Source: Bradyrhizobium sp. WBOS07 (GTDB lineage: Bacteria; Pseudomonadota; Alphaproteobacteria; Rhizobiales; Xanthobacteraceae). Taken from it: a stretch of DNA of 64,000 bases. Position numbers and translations under genes: made by a program. Location: the NCBI RefSeq assembly GCF_024585165.1, contig NZ_CP029008.1:4464001-4528000 (forward strand), written 5' to 3'. Of this stretch, positions 34,173-42,818 are shown piece after piece. The notes below the pieces were generated by a model. It was not told where the DNA came from. It saw nothing but the letters and a program-made list of their open reading frames with translations, and did no database searches. Positions within the stretch are counted from its first letter, which is position 1; each line of letters opens with the position of its first letter.

Positions 34173-35282
34173 ATGAATATCCAGTTCCGCGAGAACCAAG
34201 AAGCCGCGTCCCCCCTGACCGCCAAGACCGCGATCGCGGACTGCGACATCCATCCGGCCCGCGCCACCCGCACCGAGCTCTATCCCTATCTCGCCAAACG
34301 CTGGCAGCATCATCTCGAGGTCTACGGCGTCCACGCCTATCAGGGCATGATGGAAGGCCCGCCCTATCCAAAGGCGCAGCCCAACGCCTCGCGCCGCGAT
34401 GCCTATCCGCCCGAGGGCGGGCCGCAGGGATCCTCGCTGTCCTTCATGCAGAAGCAGCTGCTCGATCCCAACAACGTGCAGCTGGGCGTGCTCAATCCGC
34501 TCAACACCGGGCAGGGCATCCGCAATCACGAGCTGTCGGCCGCCTTGTGCTCGGCGATCAACGACTGGCAGATCGACAAATGGACCAGCAAGGACAAGCG
34601 GCTGAAGGCCTCGATCGTCGTCGGCAACGAGGACGGCCTCGCGGCCGCCGCCGAGATCCGCGAGCGCGCCGGCGACAAGAATTTCGTGCAGGTGCTGCTG
34701 CTCAGCCGCAATGTCGAGCCACTCGGCCAGCGCCGCTATTGGCCGATCTACCAGGCCGCGGAAGAAGCGGGGCTCCCTGTCGGCGTTCACGCCTTCGGTT
34801 TCGGCGGCAACCCCATTACGCCGTCGGGCTGGCCGAGCTACTACATCGAGGAGATGGTCGGGCATTCGCAGTGCCAGCAATCGGCGCTGGCGAGCCTCGT
34901 GCTGGAAGGCGTGTTCGAACGTTTCCCGAAGCTGAAGATGGTGATGATCGAGGCCGGATTCGGCTGGGCGCCGTCGCTGGCGTGGCGGCTCGACAAGGCC
35001 TGGCAGCGCCTGCGCAGCGAGGTGCCGCACGTGAAGCGGCCACCCTCGGAATATATCCGCGAGCAGGTGTGGTGGACCACGCAGCCGATGGAAGACCCTG
35101 AAAGGCGCGAGGACCTGTTCGACGTCATCAACTGGATTGGCTGGGACCGGCTCTTGTTTGCGACCGACTATCCGCATTGGGACTATGACGAGCCCTCGCG
35201 CGTCTTGCCGGCGGGCGTCAGCGAGGCCAACCGCGAGGCATTCTATCTCGGCAATGCCAAGAAGCTGTACGGCATTTCCTGA
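34173..35282 (+). CDS. Amidohydrolase_2 family metal-dependent hydrolase
   Basis: A 369-residue paralogue of the gene just upstream. It has the same motifs in the same order: D-C-D-I-H-P (AIADCDIHPARATR), GILNPLNTGQGIRNHELS-like substrate loop region, FVQVLLLSRNVEPLGQRRYW, VGVHAFGFGGNPIT, EEMVGHSQ and LLFATDYPHWDYDEP. Both copies retain the metal-binding His residues of DxH and the late Asp of TDYPHW. AGGAGG lies just upstream of the ATG, and the stop shares one base with the start of the Rieske gene (TGATG), so the three are co-translated. The pair could form a heteromer or act in sequence; sequence alone cannot separate these. Confidence 0.85.
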   Translation: MNIQFRENQEAASPLTAKTAIADCDIHPARATRTELYPYLAKRWQHHLEVYGVHAYQGMMEGPPYPKAQPNASRRDAYPPEGGPQGSSLSFMQKQLLDPNNVQLGVLNPLNTGQGIRNHELSAALCSAINDWQIDKWTSKDKRLKASIVVGNEDGLAAAAEIRERAGDKNFVQVLLLSRNVEPLGQRRYWPIYQAAEEAGLPVGVHAFGFGGNPITPSGWPSYYIEEMVGHSQCQQSALASLVLEGVFERFPKLKMVMIEAGFGWAPSLAWRLDKAWQRLRSEVPHVKRPPSEYIREQVWWTTQPMEDPERREDLFDVINWIGWDRLLFATDYPHWDYDEPSRVLPAGVSEANREAFYLGNAKKLYGIS

Positions 35283-35695
35283 TGGCGAGACACGTCATAG
35301 CGCCGGTCAACGAGCTTCCGCCGGGCACGCGAAAATTCCTCGAGATCGACGGACGGCCGATCGCGATCTTCAACGTCAAGGGCGAATATTTCGGCCTGAT
35401 GAACCGCTGCCCGCATCAGGGCGCGGCGCTGTGCGAGGGTCCGCTGATCGGCCTCGCGCAGTCCAGCAATCCCGGCGAGATCGAGTACACCAAGCTCGGC
35501 GAGATCATCCGCTGCCCCTGGCACGGCTGGGAATTCGACATCCGCACCGGCCAATCCTACTGCGACCCCCGCCGCTTCCGCGTGAAGGCCTATCCGGCCC
35601 ATGTCGAGCCCGGCGCGAGCGTGGTCAAGGGGCCGTATGTCGCCGAGACGATCCCGGTGAGCGTCGAGAGCGATTACGTGGTGGTGGAGCTGTAG
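35282..35695 (+). CDS. Rieske [2Fe-2S] protein
   Basis: A 137-residue stand-alone Rieske ferredoxin-like protein. Cluster ligands are CPHQGA (C-x-H in NRCPHQGAALCEG) and CPWHG (C-x2-H in IRCPWHGWEFDIRTG). The surrounding IEIDGRPIAIFNVKGEYFGLMN is a standard Rieske N-terminal sheet. There is no membrane anchor or oxygenase domain, so it is a soluble electron carrier or regulatory partner. Its ATG shares its A with the TGA of the preceding amidohydrolase gene. No reductase or oxygenase is encoded next to it, so its redox partner is unknown. Confidence 0.88.
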   Translation: MARHVIAPVNELPPGTRKFLEIDGRPIAIFNVKGEYFGLMNRCPHQGAALCEGPLIGLAQSSNPGEIEYTKLGEIIRCPWHGWEFDIRTGQSYCDPRRFRVKAYPAHVEPGASVVKGPYVAETIPVSVESDYVVVEL

Positions 35696-35704
35696 CCCCC
35701 CGCT

Positions 35705-35827
35705 GTCATTCCGGAGCAGCCCGCAGGGCTGAACCCGGAATCCATCGTACAGCAGAACGGCGGCAAAATGGATTCTCTGATGCGCAATTGCGCATCGTAG
35801 CTCGCGCTACGCGCGCCCCGGAATGAC
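35705..35827. repeat. Interspersed inverted repeat, family F
   Basis: GTCATTCCGGAGCAGCCCGC...GGAATCCAT pairs with ATGGATTCTCTGATGCGC...GCGCCCCGGAATGAC. A second copy is at 56224-56341. Confidence 0.78.
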
Positions 35828-35851
35828 AGCAAGACGGCAAGCCGCTGCTTT

Positions 35852-36751
35852 TCAGGCTTTATTCTGCGTGGCAGCAATCAGCCACTGCCTGAACGCGGTC
35901 AGCTTCGGCGCCTCGCGGCGGCCCTCCGGGGCGACCAGGTAGAAACCGGCATCGGCCGGCAGCGCGATCTTGAAGGGCACCACCAGCCGGCCCTTGGCGA
36001 TATCGTCTTGCACATAGGAGGTCCGCCCCATCGCCACGCCGATGCCGTCGATCGCGGCCTGGATGGTCATGAAGATCATGTCGAAGGTGATGCCGGGATG
36101 CCTGGCGATGTCGGCCGGCAGGCCCGCCGCGGTCAGCCATAGCCGCCAGTCGTCGCTGTTGGTGCTCGAAGTGTGCAGCAGCGCGTGGTTGCGCAGATCC
36201 TCCGGCCGGCGCAGCGGCTTGTCGCCGCGCAGCAGTGACGGACTGCACACCGGAAACAGCTCGTCCGCCATCAGCCAATCGGCGCGCAAGCCCGGCCACT
36301 GGCCGCGGCCGTAGCGGATCGCGGCATCGACATTGTCGCGCTGGAAGTCGACGAGGCTGGTCGAGGTGGTGATGCGCACATCAAGACCGGGATGCTGCTC
36401 CTGGAAATCGCTCAGCCGCGGCAGCAGCCATTTCGCGGCGAGTGAAGCCAGTGTCGAGACCGTCAGCACCTTGTCGTCGTCCTTGCGCAGCAACCGGTCG
36501 GTCGCAAGCCGCAGGTCGTTGAAGGCGGCGCGGACGCCCGGCAGGTAGTCGCGCGCTTCCGGCGTCAGGGCCAGCGCGCGGTTCTGCCGGATGAACAGGC
36601 GGATGCCGAGCTCCCCCTCGAGCCTGCGGATCTGATGGCTAATCGCGGTCTGCGTCACGTTCAGCTCGCTGGCTGCCAGCGTGAAGCTGAGATGGCGCGC
36701 GGCAGCCTCGAACGCCCGCAATCCGTTCAGGGACGGCAATCTGGCAGTCAT
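35852..36751 (-). CDS. LysR family transcriptional regulator (GcvA-like)
   Basis: A 299-residue LysR regulator. The N-terminal helix-turn-helix is LNGLRAFEAAARHLSFTLAA, then SELNVTQTAISHQIRRLEGE, typical of the GcvA/TrpI-like branch (NGLRAFEAAARH). The effector domain follows (RLSDFQEQHPGLDVRITTST, then DAAIRYGRGQWPGL). It is divergent from the DUF1127 gene at 36862. The short intergenic region (36752-36861) contains several AT-rich stretches but no LysR box I would assert. Which gene it controls is unknown; divergently transcribed neighbours are the usual first candidates. Confidence 0.9.
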   Translation of the reverse strand: MTARLPSLNGLRAFEAAARHLSFTLAASELNVTQTAISHQIRRLEGELGIRLFIRQNRALALTPEARDYLPGVRAAFNDLRLATDRLLRKDDDKVLTVSTLASLAAKWLLPRLSDFQEQHPGLDVRITTSTSLVDFQRDNVDAAIRYGRGQWPGLRADWLMADELFPVCSPSLLRGDKPLRRPEDLRNHALLHTSSTNSDDWRLWLTAAGLPADIARHPGITFDMIFMTIQAAIDGIGVAMGRTSYVQDDIAKGRLVVPFKIALPADAGFYLVAPEGRREAPKLTAFRQWLIAATQNKA

Positions 36752-36861
36752 TTGGCAGCAGGATACATGACGTTATTTCATGCGAAAGGGTACAAATTGT
36801 CGTTTGTCGCAGTGCACTAGGAAGCAGATATTAGCGGTCAAGTTAGCTCTAGGAGCTCGAA

Positions 36862-37065
36862 ATGTCTACTTTGACCCACAACTCGATGACAAATCATCAT
36901 GCGCCTGGCTTGATCGAGCAGATCGGCGAGACGCTTCACGTGTGGCATGAGCGCTACCGGACCCGGCGCGAGCTCACGCAATGGACCGCACGCGATCTCC
37001 AGGACGTCGGACTGTCCTGGTCCGATATCGCCTTCGAGGCCGAGAAACCCTTCTGGCGGGCCTGA
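36862..37065 (+). CDS. DUF1127 family small protein
   Basis: A 67-residue protein with AGGA 7 bases before ATG 36862. The C-terminal half YRTRRELTQWTARDLQDVGL, then SWSDIAFEAEKPFWRA, is the DUF1127 signature (RRELxxLxxRxLxDIGLxxxDIxxExxKPFWR). DUF1127 proteins are small, basic and often regulatory or RNA-binding in Rhizobiales; some affect phosphate and carbon stress phenotypes. The N-terminal extension MSTLTHNSMTNHHAPGLIEQ is variable. It is followed 69 bases later by a GNAT acetyltransferase on the same strand. Confidence 0.87.
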   Translation: MSTLTHNSMTNHHAPGLIEQIGETLHVWHERYRTRRELTQWTARDLQDVGLSWSDIAFEAEKPFWRA

Positions 37066-37134
37066 TTGGCCGCCAGGCCGGCGTCGCCTGACCACAGGGG
37101 CGCCGGCGCTCCCTTTCCCGGATGGGCATGTGTC

Positions 37135-37758
37135 ATGGGCACCATTCGCCTCGAAGACCTGAAGCAATATTCGGACACGCTGCGCACCCGGCACGGCGAG
37201 GCGCTCAACGTCCGCTTCGTCGAGCCGCGGGACACCGAGGAGCTCCAGCACTATTTCCGCTCGCTCTCGACCCGCTCGCGCTACAACCGTTTCTTCGGCG
37301 CCGTCAGCGAATTGCCGGAAGGGTTGCTGCGCGACTTCCTCCAGATCGGCGATCGCGAGCGCTTCACGATCGTGGCAACCATGCTGGTCGACGGCTTCGA
37401 GACCATCGTCGCCGAGGCGCGCTACGCGCTGCATGCCGAAACCGCGACGCTCGAATTCGGCCTGTCGGTCCATGACCGCTGGCAGGGCCACGGCATCGCC
37501 ACCGCGCTGATGAAGAACCTCGAATGCCGCGCCGCCGCGCTTGGTGCCGAGCACATGTTCGGCGAGACGCTGCGCTCCAACGAGACCATGGTCTCGCTCG
37601 CGCGGAAATCCGGCTTCGCATTCGTCAATCATCCCGACGATTGGAAGCTGGTGCGCTTCGGCAAGGAGATCTCGGTCGCGCCGAAAGACATCCCCTGCGC
37701 GAGCTGGCGCCTCGCCGCCCTTTCCCGTCAGGCCGAACGCCCCTCAGCCTCGGCCTGA
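37135..37758 (+). CDS. GNAT family N-acetyltransferase
   Basis: A 207-residue acetyltransferase-like protein starting at ATG 37135. The GNAT fold is indicated by VRFVEPRDTEELQHYFRSLS at the start, TLEFGLSVHDRWQGHGIATA (acetyl-CoA binding: Q/R-x-x-G-x-G/A in QGHGIA), then LMKNLECRAAALGAEHMFGE and SNETMVSLARKSGFAFV. The substrate is not predictable. It follows the DUF1127 gene at 69 bases and may be co-transcribed. A strong intrinsic terminator is 11 bases after its stop, closing the transcription unit. Confidence 0.85.
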   Translation: MGTIRLEDLKQYSDTLRTRHGEALNVRFVEPRDTEELQHYFRSLSTRSRYNRFFGAVSELPEGLLRDFLQIGDRERFTIVATMLVDGFETIVAEARYALHAETATLEFGLSVHDRWQGHGIATALMKNLECRAAALGAEHMFGETLRSNETMVSLARKSGFAFVNHPDDWKLVRFGKEISVAPKDIPCASWRLAALSRQAERPSASA

Positions 37759-37769
37759 CACCACTGAGA

Positions 37770-37806
37770 AGCCCGGCCTGGTTATCCAGAGCCGGGCTCT
37801 TTTTTT
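37770..37806 (+). terminator. Intrinsic terminator after the GNAT gene
   Basis: AGCCCGGC (37770-37777) and GCCGGGCT (37791-37798) form a GC-rich 8-base-pair stem with a 13-base loop, followed by CTTTTTTT. This is the clearest rho-independent terminator of a protein gene in the window. Confidence 0.9.
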
Positions 37807-37812
37807 GCCTTT

Positions 37813-37898
37813 GTAGCCCGGATTGAGCGCAGCGCAATCCGGGACTCGCGCCACATCCGTCGGCGGCCCCGGATTACGCTACGCTCCATCCGGGCTAC
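37813..37898. repeat. Interspersed inverted repeat, family B
   Basis: GTAGCCCGGATTGAGCGCAG...CGCAATCCGGG pairs with CCCCGGATTACGCTACGC...TCCATCCGGGCTAC. It is the second copy of the element at 11187-11273. Confidence 0.78.
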
Positions 37899-37947
37899 GG
37901 ACCGAAGAAGCGGCCGCCTCAGGGTGACGGTGATAGATTTCGGATGC

Positions 37948-38778
37948 CTACTTCCCCGTGAACACCGCTTTGCGCTTCTCGATGAAGGCCTGCACCGCCT
38001 CCTTGTGATCGGCGGTCGTGGTCAGGCGCACCAGCCGCTCGGCTTCGTGGTCGCGCGCGGTCTCGAAGTCGAACAGCACGGCCTCGTCGAGATTGTCCTT
38101 CATGTAGCGCAGCGCGAGGCGCGGGCCTTCGGCGAGCGATCTGGCCAGCGCGAACGCCTCCGTCTGCAATTTGTCGTCGGGCACGACACGGTTGACGAGC
38201 CCGATCGCTTCAGCCCGTGCGGCATCGACGCGGTCGCCGGTGAACATCAATTCGCGTGCCCGCGCGGTGCCGACCAGCCGCGTCAGCAGCCAAGCGATGC
38301 CGTAATCGCCCGACAGCGCGATGCGGGCATAGCCGGTGGCGACGAAGGCCGATCGCGCGGCAATGCGGATGTCGCAGGCCATCGCGATGGCAAGGCCGGC
38401 ACCGACCGCGGGGCCGGGCAGGGCGGCGATGGTCGGCTTGCGCACCGACACCAGCGCGCCGGTCAGCAGCCGCTGCCGCTCCTGGAGATCGGCGACCTTA
38501 TCGTCGAAGGACATTTCGAGCTTCTTGGGGTCGCGATGCGCACCCATGCCCTTGACGTTGCCGCCGGCGCAGAAGGCCTCGCCCGCGCCGGTGAGCAGCA
38601 GCGCACCGACGTCGCGATCCTCGCCACAGGTCCGGATCATCGTGCGCAGCGCCGGCGTCAGCGCGTCCGACAGCGAATTGCGCGCCTCCGACCGGTTCAG
38701 CGTGATGACGGCGACGCGGTCGCGGATGACGCAGAGGAGCTCGTTGGTACCGGTGTCGATGCTGGTTTCCGTGGTCAT
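37948..38778 (-). CDS. Enoyl-CoA hydratase/isomerase family protein
   Basis: A 276-residue crotonase-fold protein. The oxyanion-hole segment is LLLTGAGEAFCAGGNVKGMG, and the second is AALPGPAVGAGLAIAMACDI. The glutamate pair of classical hydratases falls in this area: the segment ARIALSGDYGIAWLLTRLVG carries Asp/Gly rather than the usual Glu at the second position, so the exact reaction (hydratase, isomerase or another crotonase activity) is uncertain. I start at ATG 38778 (MTTETSIDTG), with AGGGAG upstream. It lies with an SDR and an AidB-like acyl-CoA dehydrogenase, which suggests acyl-CoA metabolism. Confidence 0.82.
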   Translation of the reverse strand: MTTETSIDTGTNELLCVIRDRVAVITLNRSEARNSLSDALTPALRTMIRTCGEDRDVGALLLTGAGEAFCAGGNVKGMGAHRDPKKLEMSFDDKVADLQERQRLLTGALVSVRKPTIAALPGPAVGAGLAIAMACDIRIAARSAFVATGYARIALSGDYGIAWLLTRLVGTARARELMFTGDRVDAARAEAIGLVNRVVPDDKLQTEAFALARSLAEGPRLALRYMKDNLDEAVLFDFETARDHEAERLVRLTTTADHKEAVQAFIEKRKAVFTGK

Positions 38779-38799
38779 GTTCGCTCTCTCCCTTCTCTC

Positions 38800-38890
38800 G
38801 TAGGGTGGGCAAAGCGGAGCGTGCCCACGTCTTTTGCGCAATTTCGCCGAGATAGTGGGCACGGAGCTTTGCGCCTTTGCCCACCCTTCG
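38800..38890. repeat. Interspersed inverted repeat, family C
   Basis: GTAGGGTGGGCAAAGCGGAG...CGTGCCCACG pairs with GTGGGCACGGAGCTTTGCGC...CTTTGCCCACCC. It sits between the enoyl-CoA hydratase and SDR genes. Confidence 0.75.
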
Positions 38891-38900
38891 GCAGCTCGCC

Positions 38901-39602
38901 TCAAAAATTCTCCACCCAGGGCCGCAGCTCCAGCTCCCAGCTCCAGGCGCTGCGCGGCTGCTGCAAGACGTTCCAATAGCTCTGCGCGATCGCATCGGGG
39001 TCGAGCATCGAATCCGGTCTGTCCGCGGCCTCCGTCCGCGCCGCGCTCCTAATGCCGCCGTCGATCACGAAATGCGCGACATGAATGCCCTGCGGCGACA
39101 GCTCCCGCGCCAGGCTCTGTGCCAGTCCGCGTAGCGCGAACTTGCCCATCGCGAACGAGGCCGACTGCGCATAGCCCTTGACGCTGGCCGAAGCGCCCGT
39201 GAACAGAATCGCACCGTGCTTGTTCGGCAGCATGCGTTTTGCGGCCTGTTGCGCCACCAGGAAACCGCCATAGGCGCTGACCGCGATCGCGTTGGCGACG
39301 TCGGCCGGAATGAGATCGACGAACGGCCCGCGCGTGCGGCCGCTGGCATTGTAGACCACGAGGTCGGGCGTGCCGATCTCGCGCTCGACCAGGCCGAACA
39401 GCCGCTCGACCTCCTCCGGATCCGCCGCGTTGCAGGCATAGGCCTTCGCGCCGGTCTCGCTGCAGAGCGCGCCAAGCTTCTCGATCTTGCGCGCGGCCAG
39501 CGCCACGCGAATATTCTGGGCGGAGAGCAGCCGCGCCAGCGACGCGCTCAGGCCTTCGCCGGCGCCGACGATGAGGGCGATCTTGTATTTCGGATGTTCC
39601 AT
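38901..39602 (-). CDS. Atypical short-chain dehydrogenase/reductase family protein
   Basis: A 233-residue SDR-fold protein from ATG 39602 (MEHPKYKIALIVGAG). The cofactor loop is VGAGEGLSASLARLL, a slightly altered TGxxxGxG. The catalytic region reads FTGASASVKGYAQSASFAMG, then KFALRGLAQSLA. Where classical SDRs have Tyr-x-x-x-Lys, this protein has Phe-Ala-Met-Gly-Lys, and the usual NNAG is YNASG. The catalytic tyrosine thus appears to be missing, so it is probably a divergent or non-canonical member that may bind cofactor without normal oxidoreductase chemistry. It converges with no gene and is divergent from the acyl-CoA dehydrogenase at 39832. Confidence 0.82.
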   Translation of the reverse strand: MEHPKYKIALIVGAGEGLSASLARLLSAQNIRVALAARKIEKLGALCSETGAKAYACNAADPEEVERLFGLVEREIGTPDLVVYNASGRTRGPFVDLIPADVANAIAVSAYGGFLVAQQAAKRMLPNKHGAILFTGASASVKGYAQSASFAMGKFALRGLAQSLARELSPQGIHVAHFVIDGGIRSAARTEAADRPDSMLDPDAIAQSYWNVLQQPRSAWSWELELRPWVENF

Positions 39603-39831
39603 GGCGTGATCTCTTGGGATGGGAGCCGTAGATCTATGCATGCCGACGCGAACAACCAGCCGGCACGATCACAATTCCGCAGAGCGAATTGCTCCTCCAC
39701 GGCGATCATGCCTGCCTGACAATTTGCGGCTTTATCGCTCTCCGCGGCTGGAGCATGATCGACATCATCCCAAGCGGCAAGCGCCAAATCAGCGCAAAAT
39801 GTCCGCACGGCGGAAACGAGTGAGGACGATC

Positions 39832-41616
39832 ATGCACAAGCCGGCCCCAGCACAGCCGAACAACGCCGCGGCCGAGCCATCCGGCCTGCTGGCGCCAGAT
39901 ACCACAGGCATGAATTTCTACCGCGCCGATCCTGCGCTGACGGATCTCTTGCGCATCCATCTGCCCGAGCCGCTGTTTCGCCACATCGAGCCGCATCTCG
40001 ACCGGCTCGGCGCGCTCGCCGGCGGCCGGCTCGACGAATGCGCGCGGCTTGCCGACCGGCACACGCCCATTCTGCACCAGCGCGACAAGTTCGGCCGCGA
40101 CGTGCAGTCGATCGAATATCACCCGGCCTATCGTGAGCTGGAGAACGCCGCCTTCGGCGAGTTCGGCATTCACGCGCTCTCGATCCGCAAGGGCATCATG
40201 GGCTGGCCGGATAAATATCCCGTGGTGGCCAAGCATGCCTTCACCTTTCTGTTCAACCAGACCGAATTCGGCATGGGCTGCCCGATCAACGTCACCGACG
40301 GCTGCGCCAAGCTATTGGCGAACTTCGGCAGCGAGGCGCTGAAGGCGAAATATCTGGACGGCCTGACCTCGACCGACATGAGCAAGCTGACGCAGGGCGG
40401 CCAGTTCATGACCGAGAAGGAGGGCGGCTCCGACGTCGGCACGCTCACCACACGCGCGGTGCAGGAGGGCGACCATTGGCGCCTCTATGGCGAAAAATGG
40501 TTCTGCTCGAATGCGGACGCCAAGGTCGTGATGCTGCTGGCGCGTCCTGAAGGTGCCGGCCCCGGCACGCGCGGCGTCGGCCTGTTCCTGATGCCGCGCT
40601 TTCTCGACGACGGCGCGCAGAACAATTACCGGATCGTGCGTCTCAAGGACAAGCTCGGCACCCGTTCGATGGCCTCGGGCGAGATCAAGCTGGAAGGCGC
40701 GATCGCCTACGCGGTCGGCAAGCTCGACCGCGGCTTCGTGCAGATGGCCGAGATGGTGAACTCGTCGCGCCTGTCCAACGGCGTCAAATCCACCGCGCTG
40801 ATGCGCCGCGCCTATCACGACGCGATGACGGTGGCGACGAACCGTGTGGTGTTCGGCAGCCGCATCATCGACCTGCCGCTCGGTCGCCGCCAGATGTTGA
40901 AGATCATGCTGCCGGTGGAGCAGGCGCTGTCGATGAGCTTTCTCACCGCCGACGCGCTCGACCGCGCCGAAGCCGGCAGCCAGGATGCGGCGGCGCTCCT
41001 GCGCATTCTCACCCCGACGCTGAAATTCCGCGCCACGCGCGATGCGCGCAAGGTCTGCGGCGATGCGCTCGAGATGCGCGGCGGCATCGGCTATATCGAG
41101 GAATTCGCCACCGCGCGCCTGCTGCGCGATGCCCATCTCGGCTCGGTCTGGGAAGGCACCGGCAACATCGTGGCGATCGATGCGCTCCGGCGCGCGGTCG
41201 GCCGTCACGGCGCGGAGTCCGCGCTTGCGGCCGATCTGCAGGCCCGGCTCGATGACAGCGCGTCGGTGCCGCAGGCTTGGCGCGACCGTCTGCGCGGCCT
41301 CACCGATCGCGCCGTCAGCTTCGCGCGCGAGGTCGCGAGCAAGTCCGAGAACGAGGCGGATGCCCGCCGCGCCACCAGCCTGCTCTATCATGTCGCCAGC
41401 GCGGTGGCGCTCGCCTGGGAAGCGCACCGCATCCACGACATGCGCGGCGATGCGCGCCGCCTGCTGCTCTCGCGCCTCGTCATCGACCACAGGGTGTCGC
41501 CGAACGACCCGTTCCGGCTGACGGAAAATACCGCGCAGGCGAGGATTGCTGAGCTGCTGCTTGGGGATCGCGACGCCAGCATGAGCGAGGTTGGCGAACT
41601 GGTTCTGGCGGCGTAG
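39832..41616 (+). CDS. Acyl-CoA dehydrogenase family protein (AidB-like)
   Basis: A 594-residue flavoprotein of the acyl-CoA dehydrogenase superfamily, nearer to AidB than to short-chain dehydrogenases by length. Motifs: FTFLFNQTEFGMGCPINVTD, TQGGQFMTEKEGGSDVGTLT (FAD and substrate contact), GEKWFCSNADAKVVMLLARP, KLGTRSMASGEIKLEGA, and SVWEGTGNIVAIDALRRAVG, where WEGTGN is a typical AidB end-block. I start at ATG 39832, with TGAGGA five bases before. AidB in E. coli is an adaptive-response protein that binds DNA; paralogues in other bacteria may have ordinary metabolic roles, so the function here is open. Confidence 0.87.
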   Translation: MHKPAPAQPNNAAAEPSGLLAPDTTGMNFYRADPALTDLLRIHLPEPLFRHIEPHLDRLGALAGGRLDECARLADRHTPILHQRDKFGRDVQSIEYHPAYRELENAAFGEFGIHALSIRKGIMGWPDKYPVVAKHAFTFLFNQTEFGMGCPINVTDGCAKLLANFGSEALKAKYLDGLTSTDMSKLTQGGQFMTEKEGGSDVGTLTTRAVQEGDHWRLYGEKWFCSNADAKVVMLLARPEGAGPGTRGVGLFLMPRFLDDGAQNNYRIVRLKDKLGTRSMASGEIKLEGAIAYAVGKLDRGFVQMAEMVNSSRLSNGVKSTALMRRAYHDAMTVATNRVVFGSRIIDLPLGRRQMLKIMLPVEQALSMSFLTADALDRAEAGSQDAAALLRILTPTLKFRATRDARKVCGDALEMRGGIGYIEEFATARLLRDAHLGSVWEGTGNIVAIDALRRAVGRHGAESALAADLQARLDDSASVPQAWRDRLRGLTDRAVSFAREVASKSENEADARRATSLLYHVASAVALAWEAHRIHDMRGDARRLLLSRLVIDHRVSPNDPFRLTENTAQARIAELLLGDRDASMSEVGELVLAA

Positions 41617-41642
41617 GCTAAGTGTTGCAGCGAGCGCAGTTC

Positions 41643-41663
41643 ACCTCTCCCTTCGGGAGAGGT
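41643..41663 (+). terminator. Perfect hairpin after the acyl-CoA dehydrogenase gene
   Basis: ACCTCTCCC and GGGAGAGGT form a perfect 9-base-pair stem with a TTC loop. It resembles the small inner hairpin of family E repeats. No T-run follows. Confidence 0.45.
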
Positions 41664-41708
41664 TGTAGAGTCGACGACGAATGAAACAAAGATGACGAGG
41701 AAACACCG

Positions 41709-42797
41709 ATGAAGGCCGCCGTCCTCCATGAAGTCAACCAGCCGCTCGTCATCGAGGATGTCAGCCTGCCGAAGCCGGGTCCGCGCGAGGTCCTGATCCG
41801 CACGGCGGTCGCCGGCCTCTGCCATTCCGACCTGCACTTCATGGAGGGGCTCTATCCGCATCCGCTGCCAGCGGTGCTCGGGCACGAATCCGCAGGGGTC
41901 GTCGAGCAGGTCGGCTCCGATGTGACCTACGTCAAGCCGGGCGACCACGTCGTCACCTGCCTGTCCGTGTTCTGCGGCACCTGCGACAATTGCACCACCG
42001 GCCGCACCGTGCTCTGCACCGACACCACGGTGAAGATGCTGCCGGGCGTCTCGAACCGGATGCAATGGTCGAAGCCCGAGAAGCTGCACCAGTTCCTCAA
42101 CCTGTCGTCGTTTGCCGAGCAGATGCTGGTGCACGAGAACGCCATCGTCAAAATCAGGAGAGAAATGCCGCTCGATCTCGCCGCGCTGATCGGCTGCGGC
42201 GTCATCACCGGCTACGGCGCGGTGGTGAACACGGCGAAGGTGACGGCGGGCGAGACGGTCGCTGTGATAGGCTGCGGCGGCGTCGGCATGGCCGCGATCA
42301 ACGGCGCGCAGATCGCCGGCGCCGGCCGCATCATCGCCATCGACACCAATCCGGCCAAGCTCCAGCTCGCGACCAAGCTGGGCGCCACCGACATCATCAA
42401 CCCCGCCGACGGCGACGTCGTGAAGCAGGTGCGCGACCTCACCAATGGCGGCGTGCATCATTCGTTCGAGGTGCTCGGCCGCAAGGAGACCGCCGAGCAG
42501 GCGTTCGGCATGCTCGCTTCCGGCGGCACCGCCACCATCGTCGGCATGATCCCGTTCGGCCAGAAGATCGAGCTGCACGGCTTCGACTTCCTGCGCGAGC
42601 GCAGGATCCAGGGCTCGTCGATGGGCTCGAACCATTTTCGCGTCGACATGCCCCGCCTGGTGGACTTCTACCTGCGCGGCCGGCTGCACCTGGAGGACTG
42701 GATCTCGGCGAAATTGAAGCTGAACGAGATCAACGAAGGCTTTGCCAACATGAAAGCCGGCAAGACGCTGCGCAGCGTGATCATGTTCGACAGCTAG
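41709..42797 (+). CDS. Zinc-dependent alcohol dehydrogenase (class III-like MDR)
   Basis: A 362-residue medium-chain dehydrogenase. The catalytic zinc ligands are in VAGLCHSDLHF (Cys), VLGHESAGVVEQVG (His-Glu), and IGCGVITGYGAVV (Cys). The structural zinc site is CGTCDNCTTGRTVLC, four cysteines. The NAD-binding fold is VAVIGCGGVGMAAINGAQIA. The pattern is that of class III-like enzymes, including formaldehyde-type and mycothiol- or factor-dependent relatives, but no cofactor beyond NAD can be fixed. It follows the AidB-like gene on the same strand at 92 bases, with a hairpin between, so partial coupling is possible. Confidence 0.9.
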   Translation: MKAAVLHEVNQPLVIEDVSLPKPGPREVLIRTAVAGLCHSDLHFMEGLYPHPLPAVLGHESAGVVEQVGSDVTYVKPGDHVVTCLSVFCGTCDNCTTGRTVLCTDTTVKMLPGVSNRMQWSKPEKLHQFLNLSSFAEQMLVHENAIVKIRREMPLDLAALIGCGVITGYGAVVNTAKVTAGETVAVIGCGGVGMAAINGAQIAGAGRIIAIDTNPAKLQLATKLGATDIINPADGDVVKQVRDLTNGGVHHSFEVLGRKETAEQAFGMLASGGTATIVGMIPFGQKIELHGFDFLRERRIQGSSMGSNHFRVDMPRLVDFYLRGRLHLEDWISAKLKLNEINEGFANMKAGKTLRSVIMFDS

Positions 42798-42818
42798 CAC
42801 GGCTGATGCCGCGCCCGA

